Notes: generated by a model from the letters alone, not told the origin. DNA of 64,000 bases from Ewingella americana (GCF_006438725.1 NZ_RCZD01000005.1:231588-295587); one strand, 5' to 3'; shown: positions 36,895 to 48,900, counted from the first letter of the stretch. Translations and numbers: made by a program.

Positions 36895-37467
36895 TTATAC
36901 GCTTTTGATCACGCCAATCGGTAATACAGTACGGCCATACTGCTCGTTCAACACTTCCGCCATGGCCAGGTAGATGGCACTGGCGCCGCAGAAAATACCT
37001 TCAAAGCCGGCGAAATGCAGAACGGCAGTATTGCCGGTCATGTTTCCGAAACACAAAAGTGCGAACAAAATGGTCAGGCTGCCAAAAACGACCTGTAATC
37101 CGCGGTTTGCCTTGAGTGTGCCGAAAAACATGAATAGGGTGAAAATGCCCCACAGGCCCAGGTAAGCGCCGAGGAAACTTTCACTGCTGGCATCAGCAAG
37201 GCCCATGCGTGGCAGCACCAAAATACCGACCAGGCTCAGCCAGAATGCGCCGTAAGATGTAAATGCCGTGGTGCCAAACGTATTGCCTTTTTTAAATTCC
37301 ATCACGCCGGCCAGGATTTGAACCAGGCCACCGTAGAAAATCCCCATACTGACAATCACGGACATCAGCGGGAAGAAGCCTGCATTGTGTAAATTCAACA
37401 AGATAGTGGTCATGCCAAAACCCATCAGACCCAAAGGGCCGGGATTAGCCATCGTTTTGCTGTGCAT
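36895..37467 (-). CDS. satP: Acetate/succinate:proton symporter SatP
   Basis: 190 residues (E. coli 188), a six-helix inner-membrane protein of the GPR1/FUN34/YaaH (AceTr) family. The signature '[21 protein letters not shown]' is at the N-terminus, and '[16 protein letters not shown]' and '[17 protein letters not shown]' follow. It takes up acetate and succinate with protons. The start ATG at 37467 is divergent from dnaK, as in E. coli. Confidence 0.94.
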   Translation of the reverse strand: MHSKTMANPGPLGLMGFGMTTILLNLHNAGFFPLMSVIVSMGIFYGGLVQILAGVMEFKKGNTFGTTAFTSYGAFWLSLVGILVLPRMGLADASSESFLGAYLGLWGIFTLFMFFGTLKANRGLQVVFGSLTILFALLCFGNMTGNTAVLHFAGFEGIFCGASAIYLAMAEVLNEQYGRTVLPIGVIKSV

Positions 37468-37786
37468 ATGTCCTCTGAACTATAAATTTTATGAATAAAT
37501 AACAGGGCTATAACCGCTTGCGAACGGGCTAAAAAGTCCACATATCGTCAGAAGCGCGCGGCATCATAAGGAGGTGCAGCCGAGTAAACAATGATCTGGC
37601 GTAACCACAGTTGAAGATTTTTTTTCATTGAACCCCTTGATGCTGGCCCGCATGGCCCCATCTTATTCTCAACCGCAGTTGTTACCGCCGGTAAAACAGC
37701 GATATCGGACAGTTGAAATCAAAAGAATCGTCCGCATATACAGTAGCAACCTGACCAAATATGAATTTTTAGTGGAGACGTTTGAA
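37468..37786. promoter_or_regulatory. satP-dnaK divergent region
   Basis: 319 bp without a gene. It contains the sigma-32 promoter of dnaK at 37636-37661 and an orphan AAGGAGGTG at 37568-37576 that precedes only six- or seven-codon frames. The dnaK leader is over 100 bp long, as in E. coli. Confidence 0.55.
37636..37661 (+). promoter_or_regulatory. Sigma-32 heat-shock promoter of dnaK
   Basis: CTTGATG (37636-37642), a 13-bp spacer and CCCCAT (37656-37661) match the E. coli dnaK P1 promoter in both elements and in spacing. Confidence 0.85.
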
Positions 37787-39688
37787 ATGGGTAGAATTAT
37801 TGGGATTGACCTGGGTACCACCAACTCTTGTGTGGCTATTATGGATGGTACTACTGCACGTGTGCTGGAAAACGCCGAAGGCGACCGCACCACTCCTTCC
37901 ATCATTGCCTATGCAGCTGATGGCGAAATTCTGGTTGGTTCTCCGGCTAAACGTCAGGCTGTAACCAACCCACAGAACACCCTGTTTGCGATCAAGCGCC
38001 TGATTGGCCGTCGCTTCCAGGACGAAGAAGTGCAGCGTGACAAAGGCATCATGCCTTACCAGATCGTGGGTGCTGACAACGGCGATGCGTGGATCGACGT
38101 GAAGGGCCAGAAAATTGCACCTCCGCAGATCTCTGCTGAAGTGTTGAAGAAAATGAAGAAAACGGCTGAAGATTATCTGGGCGAACCAGTAACTGAAGCG
38201 GTTATCACCGTACCTGCATACTTCAACGATGCACAGCGTCAGGCAACCAAAGACGCCGGCCGTATCGCAGGTCTGGAAGTAAAACGTATTATCAACGAAC
38301 CGACTGCAGCGGCTCTGGCCTACGGTCTGGATCGTGAAATCGGCAACCGCACCATCGCGGTATACGACCTGGGTGGTGGTACTTTCGATATCTCTATTAT
38401 CGAAATTGACGAAGTTGATGGCGAAAAAACCTTTGAAGTTCTGGCAACCAATGGTGATACCCATTTGGGTGGTGAAGACTTCGACAGCCGTTTGATCAAC
38501 TACCTGGTGGAAGAGTTCAAAAAAGACCAGGGTATGGATCTGCGTAATGACCCGTTGGCGATGCAACGTCTGAAAGAAGCCGCAGAGAAAGCGAAAATCG
38601 AACTCTCTTCTGCTCAGCAGACTGACGTCAACCTGCCGTACATCACGGCTGATGCGACAGGTCCAAAACACATGAACATCAAAGTGACTCGCGCGAAACT
38701 TGAGTCACTGGTTGAAGATTTGGTTAACCGTTGTATTGATCCGCTGAAAGTGGCTCTGAAAGATGCAGGCCTGTCTGTTTCCGATATTCAGGACGTGATC
38801 CTGGTCGGTGGTCAGACCCGTATGCCAATGGTTCAGAAGAAAGTGGCTGAATTCTTTGGTAAAGAACCACGTAAAGACGTGAACCCGGATGAAGCAGTCG
38901 CTATCGGTGCTGCGGTTCAGGGCGGCGTGTTGTCTGGTGATGTTAAAGACGTTCTGTTGTTGGATGTGACTCCACTGTCCCTGGGTATCGAAACCATGGG
39001 CGGCGTGATGACTCCGCTGATCACCAAGAACACCACTATCCCGACTAAGCACAGCCAGGTGTTCTCTACCGCTGAAGACAACCAGTCTGCGGTAACCATC
39101 CATGTTGTGCAGGGTGAGCGTAAACGTTGTGTGGATAACAAATCGCTGGGTCAGTTCAACCTGGACGGTATTCAGGCAGCCCCACGCGGTATGGCGCAGA
39201 TCGAAGTCACCTTCGACCTGGATGCCGATGGTATCTTGCATGTTTCTGCCAAAGACAAGAACACCGGTCGCGAGCAGAAAATTACCATTAAGGCTTCTTC
39301 TGGTTTGACTGAAGAAGAAATCCAGAAAATGGTCAATGATGCAGAAGCCAACGCTGAGTCTGACCGTAAGTTCGAAGAGCTGGTTCAGACGCGTAACCAG
39401 GCGGATCATCTGGTCCACAGCACGCGTAAACAGTTAGAAGAAGCTGGCGATAAACTGCCTGCTGAAGACAAAACTGCTATCGACGACGCTCTGAAAGCAC
39501 TGGAAGCAGTGATTAAAGGCGAAGATAAAGCAGAGATCGAAGCGAAACTTCAGGCCCTGGTTCAGGTGTCCGGTAAGTTAGCTGAGATGGCTCAGCAGCA
39601 AGGCCAGGCTGAAGGCGGCGACAACAGCGCGAAGAAAGATGACGACGTTGTTGATGCTGAATTCGAAGAAGTTAAAGACAAGAAATAA
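37787..39688 (+). CDS. dnaK: Hsp70 chaperone DnaK
   Basis: 633 residues (E. coli 638). It folds proteins in an ATP-driven cycle with DnaJ and GrpE. The N-terminal ATPase domain (to about 385) shows '[10 protein letters not shown]', '[11 protein letters not shown]', '[11 protein letters not shown]' and 'VGGQTRMP'. The linker '[13 protein letters not shown]' leads to the substrate-binding domain, and the tail ends 'EEVKDKK'. I chose ATG 37787 because it follows GTGGAG and gives the family start '[10 protein letters not shown]'; longer frames run back through the promoter. Confidence 0.98.
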   Translation: MGRIIGIDLGTTNSCVAIMDGTTARVLENAEGDRTTPSIIAYAADGEILVGSPAKRQAVTNPQNTLFAIKRLIGRRFQDEEVQRDKGIMPYQIVGADNGDAWIDVKGQKIAPPQISAEVLKKMKKTAEDYLGEPVTEAVITVPAYFNDAQRQATKDAGRIAGLEVKRIINEPTAAALAYGLDREIGNRTIAVYDLGGGTFDISIIEIDEVDGEKTFEVLATNGDTHLGGEDFDSRLINYLVEEFKKDQGMDLRNDPLAMQRLKEAAEKAKIELSSAQQTDVNLPYITADATGPKHMNIKVTRAKLESLVEDLVNRCIDPLKVALKDAGLSVSDIQDVILVGGQTRMPMVQKKVAEFFGKEPRKDVNPDEAVAIGAAVQGGVLSGDVKDVLLLDVTPLSLGIETMGGVMTPLITKNTTIPTKHSQVFSTAEDNQSAVTIHVVQGERKRCVDNKSLGQFNLDGIQAAPRGMAQIEVTFDLDADGILHVSAKDKNTGREQKITIKASSGLTEEEIQKMVNDAEANAESDRKFEELVQTRNQADHLVHSTRKQLEEAGDKLPAEDKTAIDDALKALEAVIKGEDKAEIEAKLQALVQVSGKLAEMAQQQGQAEGGDNSAKKDDDVVDAEFEEVKDKK

Positions 39689-39743
39689 GCCCTTAAGCGG
39701 GCACAGTAAGAGTTCTTATAAAGAGATCTTTTATTGAAAACCA

Positions 39744-39775
39744 GCACGGGCGTCGAGGAAACTCTGCGCCCGTGC
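39744..39775 (+). other. Hairpin between dnaK and dnaJ
   Basis: GCACGGGCG (39744-39752) and CGCCCGTGC (39767-39775) form a strong stem with a 14-nt loop, without a T-run. It lies 26 bp before dnaJ, so it may adjust dnaJ expression relative to dnaK through mRNA processing or partial termination. Confidence 0.7.
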
Positions 39776-39800
39776 ACGCATGTTGAGGGCAGGAAAAAGC

Positions 39801-40931
39801 ATGGCTAAGCAAGATTATTACGAGCTATTGGGTGTTTCAAAAACAGCCGATGAGCGAGAAATTAAAAAGGCGTATAAGCGCCTCGCAATGAAACATCACC
39901 CTGACCGCAATCAGGGCGATAAAGATTCCGAAACCAAATTTAAAGAAATCAAAGAAGCCTACGAAATTCTGACGGATGCGCAGAAACGCGCTGCTTACGA
40001 CCAGTACGGTCATGCTGCTTTTGAACAAGGCGGAATGGGTGGTGGTTACGGCGGTGGCGGCGGTGCAGATTTCAGCGACATCTTTGGTGACGTCTTTGGC
40101 GACATCTTCGGTGGTGGCCGCCGTCAGCGCGCCAGCCGGGGTTCCGATCTGCGCTACAATATGGATCTGACTCTGGAAGAGGCTGTTCGTGGTGTCACCA
40201 AAGAGATCCGCATTCCAACGCTTGCCGAGTGTGATGTTTGCCACGGCAGCGGTGCGAAAGCCGGCAGCTCGCCGGTCACCTGTTCGACCTGTCACGGTGC
40301 AGGCCAGGTACAGATGCGTCAGGGCTTCTTCACGGTGCAACAGGCGTGTCCGACTTGTCAGGGACGCGGGAAAGTCATCAAAGATCCGTGCAACAAATGT
40401 CACGGTCATGGCCGCGTAGAACGTTCTAAAACGCTGTCAGTGAAGATCCCAGCCGGCGTTGATACTGGCGACCGTATTCGTCTTGAAGGTGAAGGTGAAG
40501 CCGGTGAACATGGCGCACCAGCGGGCGATTTGTACGTCCAGGTTCAGGTCAAAGCGCACAAAATCTTTGAGCGTGAAGGCAATAACCTGTACTGCGAAGT
40601 GCCAATCAACTTTGCGATGGCCGCGCTCGGTGGCGAAATTGAAGTGCCAACGCTTGATGGTCGCGTCAAACTGAAAGTGCCAGCGGAAACGCAGACTGGC
40701 AAGTTGTTCCGCATGCGCGCGCGCGGTGTTAAATCCGTTCGCGGTGGTGCTCAGGGTGACCTGCTTTGCCGTGTTGTGGTCGAGACTCCGGTCAGCCTCA
40801 ACGAAAAACAGAAGCAGCTGCTGCGTGATTTAGAAGAGAGTTTTGGCGGAGCGTCAGGTGAGAAAAACAGCCCGCGTTCTAAAAGTTTCTTAGATGGCGT
40901 TAAAAAGTTTTTCGATGATTTGACCCGCTAA
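39801..40931 (+). CDS. dnaJ: Co-chaperone DnaJ (Hsp40)
   Basis: 376 residues, the same as E. coli. The J domain (1-70) has HPD at 33-35. A Gly/Phe-rich stretch at about 77-108 ('[20 protein letters not shown]') is followed by four zinc-binding CxxCxGxG repeats ([32 protein letters not shown]) and the C-terminal substrate domain. It delivers clients to DnaK and triggers ATP hydrolysis. ATG 39801 follows the hairpin at 39744; an in-frame start 21 bp earlier lacks homology. Confidence 0.97.
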   Translation: MAKQDYYELLGVSKTADEREIKKAYKRLAMKHHPDRNQGDKDSETKFKEIKEAYEILTDAQKRAAYDQYGHAAFEQGGMGGGYGGGGGADFSDIFGDVFGDIFGGGRRQRASRGSDLRYNMDLTLEEAVRGVTKEIRIPTLAECDVCHGSGAKAGSSPVTCSTCHGAGQVQMRQGFFTVQQACPTCQGRGKVIKDPCNKCHGHGRVERSKTLSVKIPAGVDTGDRIRLEGEGEAGEHGAPAGDLYVQVQVKAHKIFEREGNNLYCEVPINFAMAALGGEIEVPTLDGRVKLKVPAETQTGKLFRMRARGVKSVRGGAQGDLLCRVVVETPVSLNEKQKQLLRDLEESFGGASGEKNSPRSKSFLDGVKKFFDDLTR

Positions 40932-40967
40932 TTGGCATACTGCCTCAGGCAGGAGCTAACATCTCTT

Positions 40968-41003
40968 AAATCCCCGTCGGCAGATGAGCGACGGGGATTT
41001 TTT
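40968..41003 (+). terminator. Terminator of dnaKJ
   Basis: AAATCCCCGTCG (40968-40979) pairs with CGACGGGGATTT (40989-41000), then more Ts. Confidence 0.92.
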
Positions 41004-41173
41004 GTTTTCGCAGGGTGCATAACCCTCTGACCTCGAATGATTACACTGTAATAACTCGGGAATATCGATCTATAAAGCAGTAATAATCGATTTTTTCCGA
41101 ATCGTAATGCTGTGTATCATATCGTCATCAGTGCGGGCTACGGTCTGCTCACTCGTTTAACAGGAGAATCAGT

Positions 41174-42355
41174 GTGTCGAATATTATCCGTCAGTTTTTA
41201 CGTATGGAGGCCGCGGGTGGCATCGTACTGATCGTCGCGGCTTTGGTGGCACTGGTCATGGCGAATACGCCAATGCAGGCGCTGTACCACGCATTTTTAG
41301 ACATACCGGTCACGCTGCGTATTTCAGAATTGCTCATCGATAAACCCTTACTGTTGTGGATTAACGATGGACTGATGGCCATATTCTTCCTGATGATCGG
41401 TCTGGAGGTTAAACGCGAGCTACGTGAAGGTGCCCTGGCTAACCGCGAGCAGGCACTGTTCCCTGCGATAGCTGCTGTAGGGGGTATGGTCGCCCCGGCG
41501 TTGATTTACCTGCTCTTTAACGGCGCTGATGAAGTCGCACGTCAGGGATGGGCAATCCCTGCGGCGACTGACATTGCATTTGCTCTCGGCGTTATGGCGT
41601 TGCTCGGCTCTCGCGTACCGACGGGCCTCAAAGTGTTCCTGTTGGCGCTGGCGATCATCGACGATTTGGGCGCAATTGTGATCATCGCGCTGTTCTACAG
41701 CCATGATGTCTCCATAATGGCACTGGGTCTGGCGGCATTATCTATCGCTGTTCTGGGCTGGCTGAACTGGCGCGGCGTGGGCAAGTTAACGCCTTATCTG
41801 CTGGTGGGGATGGTGCTGTGGGTCTGTGTACTGAAGTCAGGTATTCATGCCACGCTGGCAGGTGTGATTCTAGGGTTCTTCATTCCGTTAAATACAAAAC
41901 AAAAAGTTTCGCCAGCGCGCAGGCTTGAGCATGGTATCCATCCTTATGTGGCCTGGCTGATTCTGCCTTTGTTTGCTTTTGCTAATGCGGGTGTCTCGCT
42001 GCAGGGTGTATCAGGAGAGGGCGTTTTCTCTCTGTTACCGATGGGGATTGCAGCAGGTCTGCTCCTGGGTAAGCCAATTGGCATTATGCTTTTCAGCGGT
42101 ATTGCCGTCAAAATGGGCATTGCCCGTTTGCCACAGGGTATTAACTTCAAGCAGATAGCCGCAGTGTCAGTGTTGTGCGGTATCGGCTTCACAATGTCTA
42201 TTTTCATCGGTTCTCTGGCATTCGCGAAGGCGGACCCTGAACTGATGACCTATGCCAAAATTGGTATTTTGCTGGGTTCTACTTTGTCAGCGGTTATCGG
42301 TTATGTTTTGTTGAGCAAATTATTACCGAACAAAGTGCGCAGTCAGGGTGAGTAA
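41174..42355 (+). CDS. nhaA: Na+/H+ antiporter NhaA
   Basis: Exports sodium in exchange for protons, essential for salt and alkaline tolerance. 393 residues (E. coli 388), twelve membrane helices. The ion-binding pair D163-D164 is in '[10 protein letters not shown]'; '[11 protein letters not shown]' and '[10 protein letters not shown]' are family marks. The start is GTG 41174 after CAGGAGA, which gives '[16 protein letters not shown]'. nhaR follows 51 bp downstream. Confidence 0.97.
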   Translation: MSNIIRQFLRMEAAGGIVLIVAALVALVMANTPMQALYHAFLDIPVTLRISELLIDKPLLLWINDGLMAIFFLMIGLEVKRELREGALANREQALFPAIAAVGGMVAPALIYLLFNGADEVARQGWAIPAATDIAFALGVMALLGSRVPTGLKVFLLALAIIDDLGAIVIIALFYSHDVSIMALGLAALSIAVLGWLNWRGVGKLTPYLLVGMVLWVCVLKSGIHATLAGVILGFFIPLNTKQKVSPARRLEHGIHPYVAWLILPLFAFANAGVSLQGVSGEGVFSLLPMGIAAGLLLGKPIGIMLFSGIAVKMGIARLPQGINFKQIAAVSVLCGIGFTMSIFIGSLAFAKADPELMTYAKIGILLGSTLSAVIGYVLLSKLLPNKVRSQGE

Positions 42356-42406
42356 AAACAGGGCGCGCTGTCATATGTGAAGCGAGGGCAACAGGGAGGG
42401 GCGGGT

Positions 42407-43297
42407 ATGTCACATATCAATTTTAACCATCTGTACTATTTCTGGCAGGTTTGTAAAACCGGTTCGGTGGTTGGCGCGGCGGAGGCGTTGTTTCTGACGC
42501 CGCAAACCATCACCGGACAGATAAAATCGCTGGAAGACAGGCTGGGGGGGAAGCTTTTTAAACGGCAGGGGCGCGGTCTGGTTCCCTCTGAACTGGGGCA
42601 ACTGGTATTTCGCTATGCCGACAAGATGTTCACGATGAGCCAGGAGATGCTGGACATCGTGAACTACCGTAAGGAGTCCAACCTGTTATTTGATGTTGGC
42701 GTCGCGGATGCACTATCCAAAAGGTTGGTCAGCCGCGTACTCGATGCCGCAGTGGCAGACAATGAAACTATCCATCTGCGCTGTTTTGAATCCACCCACG
42801 AAATGCTGCTCGAACAACTCAGCCAGCATAAGCTGGATATGATTTTGTCAGATTGTCCGGTGGATTCTACTCAACAGGAAGGGCTGTTCTCTGTGAAATT
42901 GGGGGAAAGCCCGATCAGTTTCTATTGCCGCGAACCCGCACTTGATGGCGTTTTTCCTGCTTGTCTTGAGACGCGGCCATTGCTGATCCCAGGCAGACGC
43001 TCCATGTTAGGGCGAAAACTTCTCAACTGGTTTAGCAGTCAGGGCCTGCAAGTCCAGATTTTGGGTGAGTTTGATGATGCCGCGCTGATGACCGCTTTCG
43101 CGAGAAATCACAACGCCATTTTTGTTGCGCCTTCAGTTTACTCAGCTGAAGTATTTTCGGACGAAGGGATTGTGGAAGTCGGGCGAGTGGACGGACTGAT
43201 GGAGGAATATTACGTAATTTTTGCCGAAAGAATGATCCAACATCCATCGGTACAACGCGTTTGCCACACGGATTTCTCGGCGTTGTTCGATGTCTGA
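42407..43297 (+). CDS. nhaR: NhaR, LysR-type activator of nhaA
   Basis: 296 residues. The N-terminal LysR helix-turn-helix ('[42 protein letters not shown]') is near identical to E. coli NhaR. The remainder is the effector-binding domain ('[25 protein letters not shown]', '[18 protein letters not shown]'). It activates nhaA in response to sodium and, in E. coli, osmC and pga. ATG 42407 follows GGGAGGGG. An earlier in-frame start at 42377 lacks homology. Confidence 0.95.
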   Translation: MSHINFNHLYYFWQVCKTGSVVGAAEALFLTPQTITGQIKSLEDRLGGKLFKRQGRGLVPSELGQLVFRYADKMFTMSQEMLDIVNYRKESNLLFDVGVADALSKRLVSRVLDAAVADNETIHLRCFESTHEMLLEQLSQHKLDMILSDCPVDSTQQEGLFSVKLGESPISFYCREPALDGVFPACLETRPLLIPGRRSMLGRKLLNWFSSQGLQVQILGEFDDAALMTAFARNHNAIFVAPSVYSAEVFSDEGIVEVGRVDGLMEEYYVIFAERMIQHPSVQRVCHTDFSALFDV

Positions 43298-43326
43298 AAC
43301 CCGAACGGGGCTCAAATTTTAGATAT

Positions 43327-43355
43327 AAAAAAACCGGCAGATTGCCGGTTTTTTT
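43327..43355. terminator. Bidirectional terminator between nhaR and rpsT
   Basis: AACCGGCA (43332-43339) and TGCCGGTT (43343-43350) around a 3-nt loop, with As before and Ts after, serve both converging genes. Confidence 0.92.
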
Positions 43356-43378
43356 ATCAAGCAGACAACGAAATGCGA

Positions 43379-43648
43379 TTATTGCATTGCGCTGATTGCC
43401 GCCGTAAGGTTTGACTTATGACGCGCTGCTTTATTCTTGTGGATCAGACCTTTACAAGACTGACGGTCCACAATTGGTTGCATTTCGTTAAATGCATTTT
43501 GTGCAGCAGCTTTATCGCCTGCTGCAATAGCCGTGTATACCTTCTTGATAAAGGTACGCATCATAGAACGACGGCTCGCGTTATGCTTACGACGTTTTTC
43601 TGACTGTACGGCGCGTTTCTTAGCTGATTTGATATTAGCCAAGGCCAA
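43379..43648 (-). CDS. rpsT: 30S ribosomal protein S20
   Basis: 89 residues, highly basic ('[34 protein letters not shown]'), the family of S20/BL26. The start codon is TTG (43646-43648, minus strand) after GGGAG. E. coli rpsT also starts at UUG, and this start is part of its autoregulation by free S20. It is transcribed alone towards nhaR. Confidence 0.97.
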   Translation of the reverse strand: MALANIKSAKKRAVQSEKRRKHNASRRSMMRTFIKKVYTAIAAGDKAAAQNAFNEMQPIVDRQSCKGLIHKNKAARHKSNLTAAISAMQ

Positions 43649-44092
43649 CTCCCAAATATTTTTCTATTGATGAACAATTCAAAGGCCGAGGAATATGCCT
43701 TTTCGGTCTTCTTTTGTCAACGGATTTGTGCAAATAAGCGCCGTTTCTATATTCAAACAGAGTTCGAACTTCAATCGACGCTTGTTACGTTGTGATGGCG
43801 CAGGATTTTAACAGCTTCCCACCTTGGAATACAGTCTTTCGCAAGAAAATTCGACAGGGGAGTGGTAATTCAGCCAACGGGGGGCATTAACGCTTTGTTT
43901 CTGCGAAAAGTCACGCTTTCCCTGCATACATTGAAAGATTTTCCTCGGCGCGCGCTCATTTGTGCCGCTATATCTACCAAATGGTAAAGAGAATACGGCG
44001 ATCCTATGAATCGCTGGTTAACCTTGGAGGCTGTACAAGGTATAATCCGCCGATTTCCACCGTTATGCGTCAGCTATGGATTTGAGCCAGCT
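43649..44092. promoter_or_regulatory. rpsT-ribF divergent region
   Basis: 444 bp without a gene. It must hold the rpsT promoters (minus strand) and the ribF promoter. E. coli has small yaaY here; I do not see a convincing homologue. A frame running into ribF from 44006 is only an upstream extension. Confidence 0.45.
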
Positions 44093-45031
44093 ATGGAGCT
44101 AATTCGCGGGATACACAATATTCGGACACGCCATCATGGTTGTGTTCTTACTATTGGCAATTTTGACGGCGTTCACCGCGGTCATCAGGCATTGATTGAA
44201 CAGCTGAAGCTGGAAGGGCTGAGACTGGGCGTACCGGTTATGGTGATGATTTTTGAACCACAACCTTTGGAACTGTTCGCCGGTGATAAAGCTCCCGCCC
44301 GGCTGACCAGTTTACGGGATAAAGCCAAATATCTGGCGGAATGCGGCGTTGACTATCTGCTCTGCATCCGTTTCGACCCCCGTTTTGCCGCCAATATTGC
44401 GCAGGTGTTTGTCTCGCAATTATTGGTTGAAAAGCTGGGCGTGAAGTTTCTGACCGTCGGCGATGATTTTCGTTTTGGCGCAGGCCGCCTGGGCGATTTC
44501 CCGTTGTTGCAAAAAGCCGGGGCGGAATATGGGTTTGAAGTCATCAGCACCCAAACCTTTCGCGAAGGTGATAACCGCATCAGCAGTACGGCGATTCGCG
44601 ATGCCTTACGCGATGATGACCTGGCGCTGGCAGCGCATCTGCTTGGGCATCCGTTCAGTATTTCTGGGCGTGTGGTGCACGGTGATAAGCTCGGCCGCAC
44701 CATCGGCTTCCCGACGGCCAACGTGCCGCTGAAGCGCTTGGTGTCACCCGTCAGAGGCGTCTATGCCGTGGACGTGTTAGGTTTAGGCCCAGAGCCTCTG
44801 CCTGGCATTGCCAACATTGGCATACGTCCGACCGTTGGCGGTGTGCGCAAACAGTTAGAAGTACACTTGCTCGACACGACGATGGATTTATATGGGCACC
44901 ACATTGACGTGGTGCTGCGCGCTAAATTGCGCAATGAACAGCGTTTTGTCTCGCTTGATGCGTTAAAGCAACAAATTGCGAGCGATGAAGTGACAGCCCG
45001 TGAATTCTTTGGGCTACCTTCATCGCGCTAA
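44093..45031 (+). CDS. ribF: Bifunctional riboflavin kinase / FAD synthetase RibF
   Basis: Makes FMN from riboflavin and FAD from FMN. 312 residues (E. coli 313). The N-terminal nucleotidyltransferase domain has 'TIGNFDGVHRGHQ', and 'RISSTAIRDAL' follows. The C-terminal kinase domain begins near 180 with 'LLGHPFSISGRVVHGDKLGRTIGFPTANVP'. ATG 44093 gives the family start 'MELIRGIHN'; the upstream part of the frame has no homology. It begins the ribF-ileS-lspA-fkpB-ispH cluster. Confidence 0.96.
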   Translation: MELIRGIHNIRTRHHGCVLTIGNFDGVHRGHQALIEQLKLEGLRLGVPVMVMIFEPQPLELFAGDKAPARLTSLRDKAKYLAECGVDYLLCIRFDPRFAANIAQVFVSQLLVEKLGVKFLTVGDDFRFGAGRLGDFPLLQKAGAEYGFEVISTQTFREGDNRISSTAIRDALRDDDLALAAHLLGHPFSISGRVVHGDKLGRTIGFPTANVPLKRLVSPVRGVYAVDVLGLGPEPLPGIANIGIRPTVGGVRKQLEVHLLDTTMDLYGHHIDVVLRAKLRNEQRFVSLDALKQQIASDEVTAREFFGLPSSR

Positions 45032-45103
45032 TTATTTATGACAGGCAATGGGGTATAAACCACGAGCCTGGCATTCAGCCAAAAAAACGGAACCGAGAAT
45101 CTA

Positions 45104-47920
45104 ATGAGTGACTATAAGAACACCCTGAACTTGCCGGAAACAGGGTTCCCGATGCGTGGCGATTTGGCCAAGCGTGAACCTGACATGCTGAAGAACTGGT
45201 ATGAACAGGATCTGTACGGGATTATTCGTGCCGCCAAAAAGGGCAAAAAATCCTTTATTTTGCATGACGGCCCTCCGTATGCGAACGGCAGCATTCATAT
45301 TGGTCACTCAGTTAACAAAATTCTCAAAGACATTATTGTTAAGTCCAAGGGCATGGCGGGTTTTGACTCGCCGTACATCCCTGGCTGGGACTGTCATGGC
45401 CTGCCCATTGAATTGAAAGTTGAGCAACTGATCGGTAAGCCCGGCGAGAAAGTCACGCCAGCGGAATTCCGCACTGCTTGCCGTAAATATGCCGCTGAGC
45501 AGGTTGAAGGCCAGAAGCAGGACTTCATCCGTCTGGGCGTGTTGGGCGACTGGGATCACCCGTACCTGACCATGGACTTCAAAACTGAAGCCAACATCAT
45601 CCGCGCGCTTGGCAACATCATCGGCAACGGCCACCTGCACAAAGGTGCTAAGCCTGTGCACTGGTGTACCGATTGCGGCTCGTCATTGGCTGAAGCCGAA
45701 GTTGAATATTATGATAAAACGTCGCCATCTATCGACGTCGCTTTCCACGCGGTAGATCCTGCGGCAGTCGCGGCGAAGTTTGGTACCAACTCGTTCACCG
45801 GCCCGGTTTCTCTGGTTATCTGGACCACCACACCGTGGACCATGCCAGCCAACCGCGCGATCTCCCTTAACGCCGAATTCGCTTACCAGCTGGTACAGGT
45901 AGAGGGCCAGTGCCTGATCCTCGCCACCGATCTGGTCGAAAGCGTGATGAAACGCGCCGGTATCACAGAGTGGACCGTGCTCGGCGAATGCAAAGGTGCG
46001 GATCTCGAGCTGTTGCGTTTCAAACATCCGTTCCTCGATATCGACGTACCAGCCATTCTTGGCGATCACGTGACTCTCGATGCCGGTACCGGTGCTGTAC
46101 ATACCGCGCCAGGCCACGGTCCTGATGACTTTGTTATCGGCCAGAAATACGGTCTGGAAGTGGCTAACCCGGTCGGCCCGAACGGGTGCTATCTGCCAGG
46201 TACTTACCCGACGCTGGACGGCAAATTCGTCTTTAAAGCGAATGATTTGATCGTTGAGTTGCTGCGTGAAAAAGGGGCTTTGCTGCACGTTGAAAAGCTC
46301 AACCATAGTTATCCGTGCTGCTGGCGTCACAAAACACCGATCATCTTCCGTGCGACGCCACAGTGGTTCATCAGCATGGATCAGAAAGGTCTGCGTACGA
46401 AATCACTCGAAGAGATCAAAGGCGTGCAATGGATCCCTGAATGGGGTCAGGCACGTATCGAAAACATGGTTGCGAACCGTCCTGACTGGTGTATTTCCCG
46501 TCAGCGTACCTGGGGCGTGCCAATGTCTCTGTTCGTTCATAAAGATACCGAGCAGTTGCATCCGCGTACGCTTGAACTGATGGAAGAGGTTGCAAAACGT
46601 GTTGAGGTTGACGGCATTCAGGCGTGGTGGGACTTAAATCCTGCTGACATTCTGGGCGCTGACGCTGCGGATTACGTGAAAGTGCCTGATACGCTGGACG
46701 TCTGGTTTGACTCAGGTTCAACCAGTGCCTCGGTTGTCGGTGTTCGCCCTGAATTTAACGGCAACGAAGCGGATCTGTATCTGGAAGGTTCTGATCAGCA
46801 TCGCGGATGGTTCATGTCATCTCTGATGATTTCTACGGCGATGAAAGGCAAAGCACCCTACAAACAGGTACTGACTCACGGCTTCACCGTCGATGGTCAG
46901 GGCCGCAAAATGTCCAAATCCATCGGTAATACCATCGCTCCGCAGGACGTGATGAACAAGCTGGGTGGCGACATTCTGCGTCTGTGGGTGGCTTCGACGG
47001 ACTACACGGGCGAAATTGCCGTGTCCGACGAAATCCTCAAACGCGCTGCTGACTCTTACCGCCGTATCCGTAACACCGCACGCTTCTTGCTGTCGAACCT
47101 TAATGGCTTTGACCCGTTGCAACACGGTGTTAAACCGGAAGAGATGGTGGTACTGGATCGCTGGGCCGTTGGCCGTGCACAGGCCGCGCAGGAAGAGATC
47201 ATTGCCGCTTACGAACGTTATGATTTCCACGGTGTAGTACAGCGCCTGATGCAGTTCTGTTCGGTTGAAATGGGCTCGTTCTATCTCGATATCATTAAAG
47301 ACCGCCAGTACACCGCGAAAAGCGACAGCGTCGCCCGCCGTAGCTGCCAGACCGCGCTTTATCATATTTGTGAAGCGCTGGTACGCTGGATGGCTCCGAT
47401 CATGTCGTTCACCGCAGACGAAATCTGGGCCTTCCTGCCGGGTTCCCGCGAGAAGTTTGTCTTCACCGAAGAGTGGTACGACGGCCTGTTTGGCCTGGCG
47501 GCTGACGAATCGATGAACGATGTTTTCTGGGATGAACTGCTGAAAGTGCGTGGCGAAGTGAATAAAGTGATTGAACAAGCTCGTGCTGATAAACGCCTCG
47601 GTGGTTCACTGGAAGCAGCAGTCACGCTGTTTGCTGACGATGCACTGGCGACAGACCTGCGCTCTCTGGGTAACGAACTGCGCTTTGTGCTGCTGACCTC
47701 GGGCGCACGTGTCGCGTCGTTGGCTGAAGCTGATGGCAGCGCCCAGGCCAGCGAACTGTTTAAAGGTTTGAAAATTGGTCTGGAAAAAGCCGAAGGTGAT
47801 AAATGTCCGCGCTGCTGGCATTACACCACTGACGTTGGCCAGAACGCGGAACACAGCGAAATTTGTGGCCGTTGTGTGACTAACATTGCTGGCGACGGCG
47901 AAGAGCGTGAGTTTGCATAA
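45104..47920 (+). CDS. ileS: Isoleucyl-tRNA synthetase IleS
   Basis: A class Ia synthetase of 938 residues, as in E. coli. The HIGH motif is '[15 protein letters not shown]', the KMSKS motif is '[10 protein letters not shown]' near 600. The editing domain in between has '[14 protein letters not shown]' and '[15 protein letters not shown]'. A C-terminal zinc finger is made by 'CPRCWHY' and 'CGRC'. It edits mischarged valine. ATG 45104 is 72 bp after ribF. Its stop overlaps the start of lspA. Confidence 0.98.
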   Translation: MSDYKNTLNLPETGFPMRGDLAKREPDMLKNWYEQDLYGIIRAAKKGKKSFILHDGPPYANGSIHIGHSVNKILKDIIVKSKGMAGFDSPYIPGWDCHGLPIELKVEQLIGKPGEKVTPAEFRTACRKYAAEQVEGQKQDFIRLGVLGDWDHPYLTMDFKTEANIIRALGNIIGNGHLHKGAKPVHWCTDCGSSLAEAEVEYYDKTSPSIDVAFHAVDPAAVAAKFGTNSFTGPVSLVIWTTTPWTMPANRAISLNAEFAYQLVQVEGQCLILATDLVESVMKRAGITEWTVLGECKGADLELLRFKHPFLDIDVPAILGDHVTLDAGTGAVHTAPGHGPDDFVIGQKYGLEVANPVGPNGCYLPGTYPTLDGKFVFKANDLIVELLREKGALLHVEKLNHSYPCCWRHKTPIIFRATPQWFISMDQKGLRTKSLEEIKGVQWIPEWGQARIENMVANRPDWCISRQRTWGVPMSLFVHKDTEQLHPRTLELMEEVAKRVEVDGIQAWWDLNPADILGADAADYVKVPDTLDVWFDSGSTSASVVGVRPEFNGNEADLYLEGSDQHRGWFMSSLMISTAMKGKAPYKQVLTHGFTVDGQGRKMSKSIGNTIAPQDVMNKLGGDILRLWVASTDYTGEIAVSDEILKRAADSYRRIRNTARFLLSNLNGFDPLQHGVKPEEMVVLDRWAVGRAQAAQEEIIAAYERYDFHGVVQRLMQFCSVEMGSFYLDIIKDRQYTAKSDSVARRSCQTALYHICEALVRWMAPIMSFTADEIWAFLPGSREKFVFTEEWYDGLFGLAADESMNDVFWDELLKVRGEVNKVIEQARADKRLGGSLEAAVTLFADDALATDLRSLGNELRFVLLTSGARVASLAEADGSAQASELFKGLKIGLEKAEGDKCPRCWHYTTDVGQNAEHSEICGRCVTNIAGDGEEREFA

Positions 47921-48426
47921 TGACTAAACCTCTCTGTTCCACCGGACTCCGCTGGCTTTGGCTGGCGGTTGTGGTTGTCATTTTAGATCTCGGCAGTAAG
48001 TTCCTGATCATGGGCCACTTCCAGCTGGGCGAATCCATGCCGTTGATTCCGCATTTAAATCTGGCTTATGCCCAGAACCATGGCGCAGCGTTCAGTTTTC
48101 TGGCGGACAAAGGCGGTTGGCAGCGCTGGTTTTTTGCCGTGATAGCGCTGGTTATCGTGATTGCTTTGATCGTGTTGATGTACCGCGGTAATGCTAAGCA
48201 GAAGATCAATAATATCGCCTACGCCATGATTATCGGCGGGGCGTTGGGCAATCTGTTTGACCGGACTTACCACGGTTTTGTCGTCGACTTTATCGACTTC
48301 TACGTCGACAGCTGGCATTTTGCGACATTCAATCTGGCCGACAGCTTTATCTGTATCGGTGCGGCGTTGGTGGTACTGGAAGGCTTCTTAGCTAAACCAA
48401 ATGCAACGGCAAAAAGCAAAGGATAA
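47920..48426 (+). CDS. lspA: Lipoprotein signal peptidase LspA
   Basis: A 168-residue inner-membrane aspartic protease that removes signal peptides from diacylated prolipoproteins. Four membrane segments are visible. The catalytic pair is D123 in 'VVDFIDFY' and D141 in '[11 protein letters not shown]'; '[15 protein letters not shown]' is also conserved. It starts on the last base of the ileS stop (TAATG), so translation is coupled. Confidence 0.97.
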   Translation: MTKPLCSTGLRWLWLAVVVVILDLGSKFLIMGHFQLGESMPLIPHLNLAYAQNHGAAFSFLADKGGWQRWFFAVIALVIVIALIVLMYRGNAKQKINNIAYAMIIGGALGNLFDRTYHGFVVDFIDFYVDSWHFATFNLADSFICIGAALVVLEGFLAKPNATAKSKG

Positions 48427-48429
48427 ACC

Positions 48430-48900
48430 ATGTCTGAACAGGTGAAACACGACAGCGCGGTACTCGTGCACTTCACGTTGAAGCTGGAAGATGGCTCAAC
48501 GGCTGAGTCTACTCTGGCTAACGGCAAGCCTGCGCTGTTCCGTCTTGGCGATGGCAGTCTGTCTGATGCACTGGAAAACGAGCTGCTGGGTCTGAAGATT
48601 GGCGATAAGCACGCCTTTACCCTGGCTCCTGAATCAGCTTTCGGTTCTAAAAGCCCGGACTTAGTGCAATATTTCTCACGCCGCGATTTTCAGGAAACCG
48701 GCATCCCCGATGCCGGTACCATCATGTTATTTACTACCCGTGACGGCAGCGAAATGCCCGGTGTAGTCCGTGATGTGACTGAAGATTCCATCACCGTTGA
48801 TTTCAACCATCCGCTGGCGGGCCAGCATATCGATTTCGATATCGAAGTACTGGAGATCGATCCGCAACGGGAGGAGAAGCATGCAAATATTGCTGGCTAA
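48430..48900 (+). CDS. fkpB: FKBP-type peptidyl-prolyl isomerase FkpB (SlpA)
   Basis: 156 residues (E. coli 149). The FKBP domain is interrupted by an IF insert, as in SlyD and SlpA: '[16 protein letters not shown]' near the N-terminus, '[19 protein letters not shown]' and '[19 protein letters not shown]' near the end. It isomerises prolyl bonds and acts as a chaperone. It lies 3 bp after lspA and its end overlaps ispH by 20 bp. Confidence 0.95.
   Translation: MSEQVKHDSAVLVHFTLKLEDGSTAESTLANGKPALFRLGDGSLSDALENELLGLKIGDKHAFTLAPESAFGSKSPDLVQYFSRRDFQETGIPDAGTIMLFTTRDGSEMPGVVRDVTEDSITVDFNHPLAGQHIDFDIEVLEIDPQREEKHANIAG

Noticed and set aside
37769-38671. 300-codon minus-strand frame
   Set aside because: It is antisense to dnaK. 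Such long antisense frames in dnaK are a known annotation artefact.
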